The translations under genes and the position numbers were made by a program. Shown here piece by piece: positions 62,749 to 64,000 of a stretch of DNA of 64,000 nt. Position 1 is the stretch's first letter, and the number at the start of each line of letters is the position of its first letter. Under the pieces are notes generated by a model that worked only from the letters and a program-made list of their open reading frames with translations, had not been told where the DNA came from and searched no databases. Source of the stretch: Urinicoccus massiliensis (lineage in GTDB: Bacteria; Bacillota; Clostridia; Tissierellales; Peptoniphilaceae); NCBI RefSeq assembly GCF_900120405.1, contig NZ_LT635493.1, positions 85,881-149,880 of the forward strand. The letters are read 5' to 3'.

Positions 62749-62825
62749 TGGCGTACCATAGAGGATTCGAACCCCTGGCCTTTTGGTCCGTAGCCAAACG
62801 CTCTATCCAGCTGAGCTAATGGTAC
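62749..62825 (-). tRNA. tRNA-Arg (ACG)
   Basis: 77 nt with CCA; anticodon loop CTACGGA. GTACCAT/ATGGTAC acceptor. Last tRNA of the array in transcription order. Confidence 0.94.
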
Positions 62826-62831
62826 AAAATA

Positions 62832-62906
62832 TGGAGCGGAAGACGAGATTCGAACTCGCGACCCTCGCCTTGGCAAGGCGATGCTCTACCACTGAGCCAC
62901 TTCCGC
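62832..62906 (-). tRNA. tRNA-Gly (GCC)
   Basis: 75 nt with CCA; loop TTGCCAA; acceptor GCGGAAG/CTTCCGC. Confidence 0.95.
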
Positions 62907-62999
62907 ATAAATAGGATACTATAAGATTATACCATTGTATTCGATTTTCGTAAAGAGTTTTTTAAGTAAAACTGAAAAATAGTGAAGGTTTAAAAAATG

Positions 63000-63076
63000 T
63001 GGCGACCTGGATCGGGTTCGAACCGACGACCTCCAGCGTGACAGGCTGGCATTCTAACCAACTGAACTACCAGGCC
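63000..63076 (-). tRNA. tRNA-Asp (GTC)
   Basis: 77 nt with CCA; loop CTGTCAC. Its 5' end plus leader is repeated 146 bp upstream (see repeat). Confidence 0.95.
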
Positions 63077-63232
63077 GCATAAATTATATTCTTTGGGGAC
63101 CAACTTCATGACCTAACCCGATGAGAGCAAAGCTCGAAGCGTTGGTAGGTCAGATGCAATCAAATTCCCAAGAGAAATCTTTGATTTCGATTGGCTGAAT
63201 TTGTCTGCAGAACTACCAGGCCGCATAAATTA
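63064..63232. repeat. direct repeat of the tRNA-Asp 5' end
   Basis: A 23-bp sequence (tRNA-Asp bases 1-13 and 10 bp of leader) at 63064-63086 is repeated exactly at 63210-63232. The 123 bp between has no gene and shows a TGACCTA/TAGGTCA stem. Confidence 0.9.
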
Positions 63233-63240
63233 AAAAATTA

Positions 63241-63326
63241 TGGTGGAGGAGAGTGGATTCGAACCACTGAAAGCTGAGCTAACGGATTTACAGTCCGTCC
63301 CCTTTGGCCAACTCGGGAACTCCTCC
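63241..63326 (-). tRNA. tRNA-Tyr (GTA)
   Basis: 86 nt with CCA and a long variable arm; loop CTGTAAA. Confidence 0.95.
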
Positions 63327-63331
63327 AAGTT

Positions 63332-63407
<76 letters not shown>

Positions 63408-63489
63408 TTATGTTATTGTTTGCTTGTCTCAGACAAACCGTAGGTTAGATGGTAGAAGATCTTAAAGACTACTTCCATCCAGTATTATT

Positions 63490-63565
63490 TGGTGGGCGCA
63501 ATAGGGCTCGAACCTATGACCCCCTGCTTGTAAGGCAGATGCTCTCCCAGCTGAGCTATGCGCCC
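63490..63565 (-). tRNA. tRNA-Val (TAC)
   Basis: 76 nt with CCA; loop CTTACAA; acceptor GGGCGCA/TGCGCCC. Confidence 0.95.
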
Positions 63566-63574
63566 AAATAATTA

Positions 63575-63649
63575 TGGTGACCCCATCGGGATTCGAACCC
63601 GAGATACCGCCGTGAAAGGGCGATGTCTTAACCGCTTGACCATGGGGCC
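63575..63649 (-). tRNA. tRNA-Glu (TTC)
   Basis: 75 nt with CCA; loop CTTTCAC; acceptor GGCCCCA/TGGGGTC. Confidence 0.95.
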
Positions 63650-63654
63650 TTTTA

Positions 63655-63731
<77 letters not shown>

Positions 63732-63737
63732 TCACAC

Positions 63738-63826
63738 TGGTGCCGAGGACCGGAATCGAACCGGTACGGTGTTTAACCACCGCAGGATTTTAAGTCCTGT
63801 GCGTCTGCCTGTTCCGCCACCCCGGC
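63738..63826 (-). tRNA. tRNA-Leu (TAA)
   Basis: 89 nt with long variable arm and CCA; loop CTTAAAA. Confidence 0.95.
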
Positions 63827-63829
63827 TTG

Positions 63830-63904
63830 TGGCTCTCAGGGTGGGACTCGAACCCACAACCTACCGGTTAACAGCCGGTTGCTCCACCATTGAGCTACCT
63901 AAGA
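63830..63904 (-). tRNA. tRNA-Asn (GTT)
   Basis: 75 nt with CCA; loop CTGTTAA; acceptor TCTTAGG/CCTGAGA with one wobble. First tRNA after the rRNA. Confidence 0.95.
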
Positions 63905-63956
63905 TTATGTGGCACTTGGCAAACTTCTTATGCCACTTCTTCATGCCTTGCGGCTT

Positions 63957-64000
63957 GTCCGGCAATATCCTACTTTCCCAGGTCGTTGCCAACCAAGTAT
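63957..64000 (-). rRNA. rrf: 5S rRNA, 3' part
   Basis: The minus strand enters reading TTGGTTGGCAACGACCTGGG and closes with ATTGCCGGAC, the conserved 3' third of 5S rRNA. The gene and the rest of the rRNA operon continue beyond the right edge; the tRNA array follows it, the usual firmicute order. Confidence 0.8.

Overview
The window looks like a piece of chromosome from a low-GC Gram-positive anaerobe of the Tissierellia / Peptoniphilaceae type (Gram-positive anaerobic cocci). This is an inference from gene content and style: butyryl-CoA dehydrogenase with bifurcating-type EtfAB, a desulfoferrodoxin, VanW and VanZ proteins, a D-aspartate-ligase-like ATP-grasp enzyme, many genes starting at TTG or GTG behind strong Shine-Dalgarno sequences, and a tmRNA tag ending in ALAA. 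No 16S sequence is in the window, so the genus is not fixed. Host DNA is visibly GC-richer than the 33 kb island inserted in it.

Left host block (1-16.5 kb): vanW-nth-queG; a polyhydroxyalkanoate operon phaJ-phaE-phaC (class III synthase); two tRNA-Pro genes; etfA-etfB-bcd behind a promoter with a good Rex-like operator; a PAS-PP2C phosphatase, a cobalamin adenosyltransferase, an rRNA methyltransferase, a desulfoferrodoxin, a class II aldolase, TrmL, and a PadR-DUF1700-DUF4097 stress-type operon. Three tiny genes (two membrane peptides and a basic protein) close the block.

Island (16.6-49.05 kb): an IS200-type remnant; a complete Tn916-like conjugative transposon on the minus strand (about 17.15-35.15 kb: int, xis, orf8, orf7, orf9, tet(M) with its leader and attenuator, orf13 to orf24, oriT); then a patchwork of older mobile DNA: CAAX protease, DUF1801 relic, large serine recombinase, a possible small rolling-circle integrative element (Rep-like protein, dual-OB protein, tyrosine integrase, a repeated 12-nt upstream motif and a large hairpin), broken conjugative-transposon genes, erm(A) subclass TR with two attenuator leader peptides, a CopZ-like metallochaperone, a degenerate IS3 element, and an end sequence that in related elements forms the chimeric tail of the rumA target. 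The island ends about 230 bp downstream of ssrA (tmRNA).

Right host block (49.1-64 kb): ssrA, VanZ, HAD hydrolase, the conserved DUF711/ACT pair, rplM-rpsI, an unusual plus-strand gene combining a HEPN-like RNAIAH motif with a PD-(D/E)XK-like nuclease end, then queT, pgpA-like, a membrane protein, apbE, an ATP-grasp ligase, L25/Ctc, a large secreted protein, an 11-bp tandem repeat, and a minus-strand array of ten tRNA genes that follows the 3' end of a 5S rRNA gene at the right edge.

Metabolic logic (inference): crotonyl-CoA can be reduced by Bcd-EtfAB toward butyrate or hydrated by PhaJ to (R)-3-hydroxybutyryl-CoA and polymerised by PhaEC, so the adjacent operons may share an electron and carbon overflow role. 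The island adds tetracycline and macrolide resistance.
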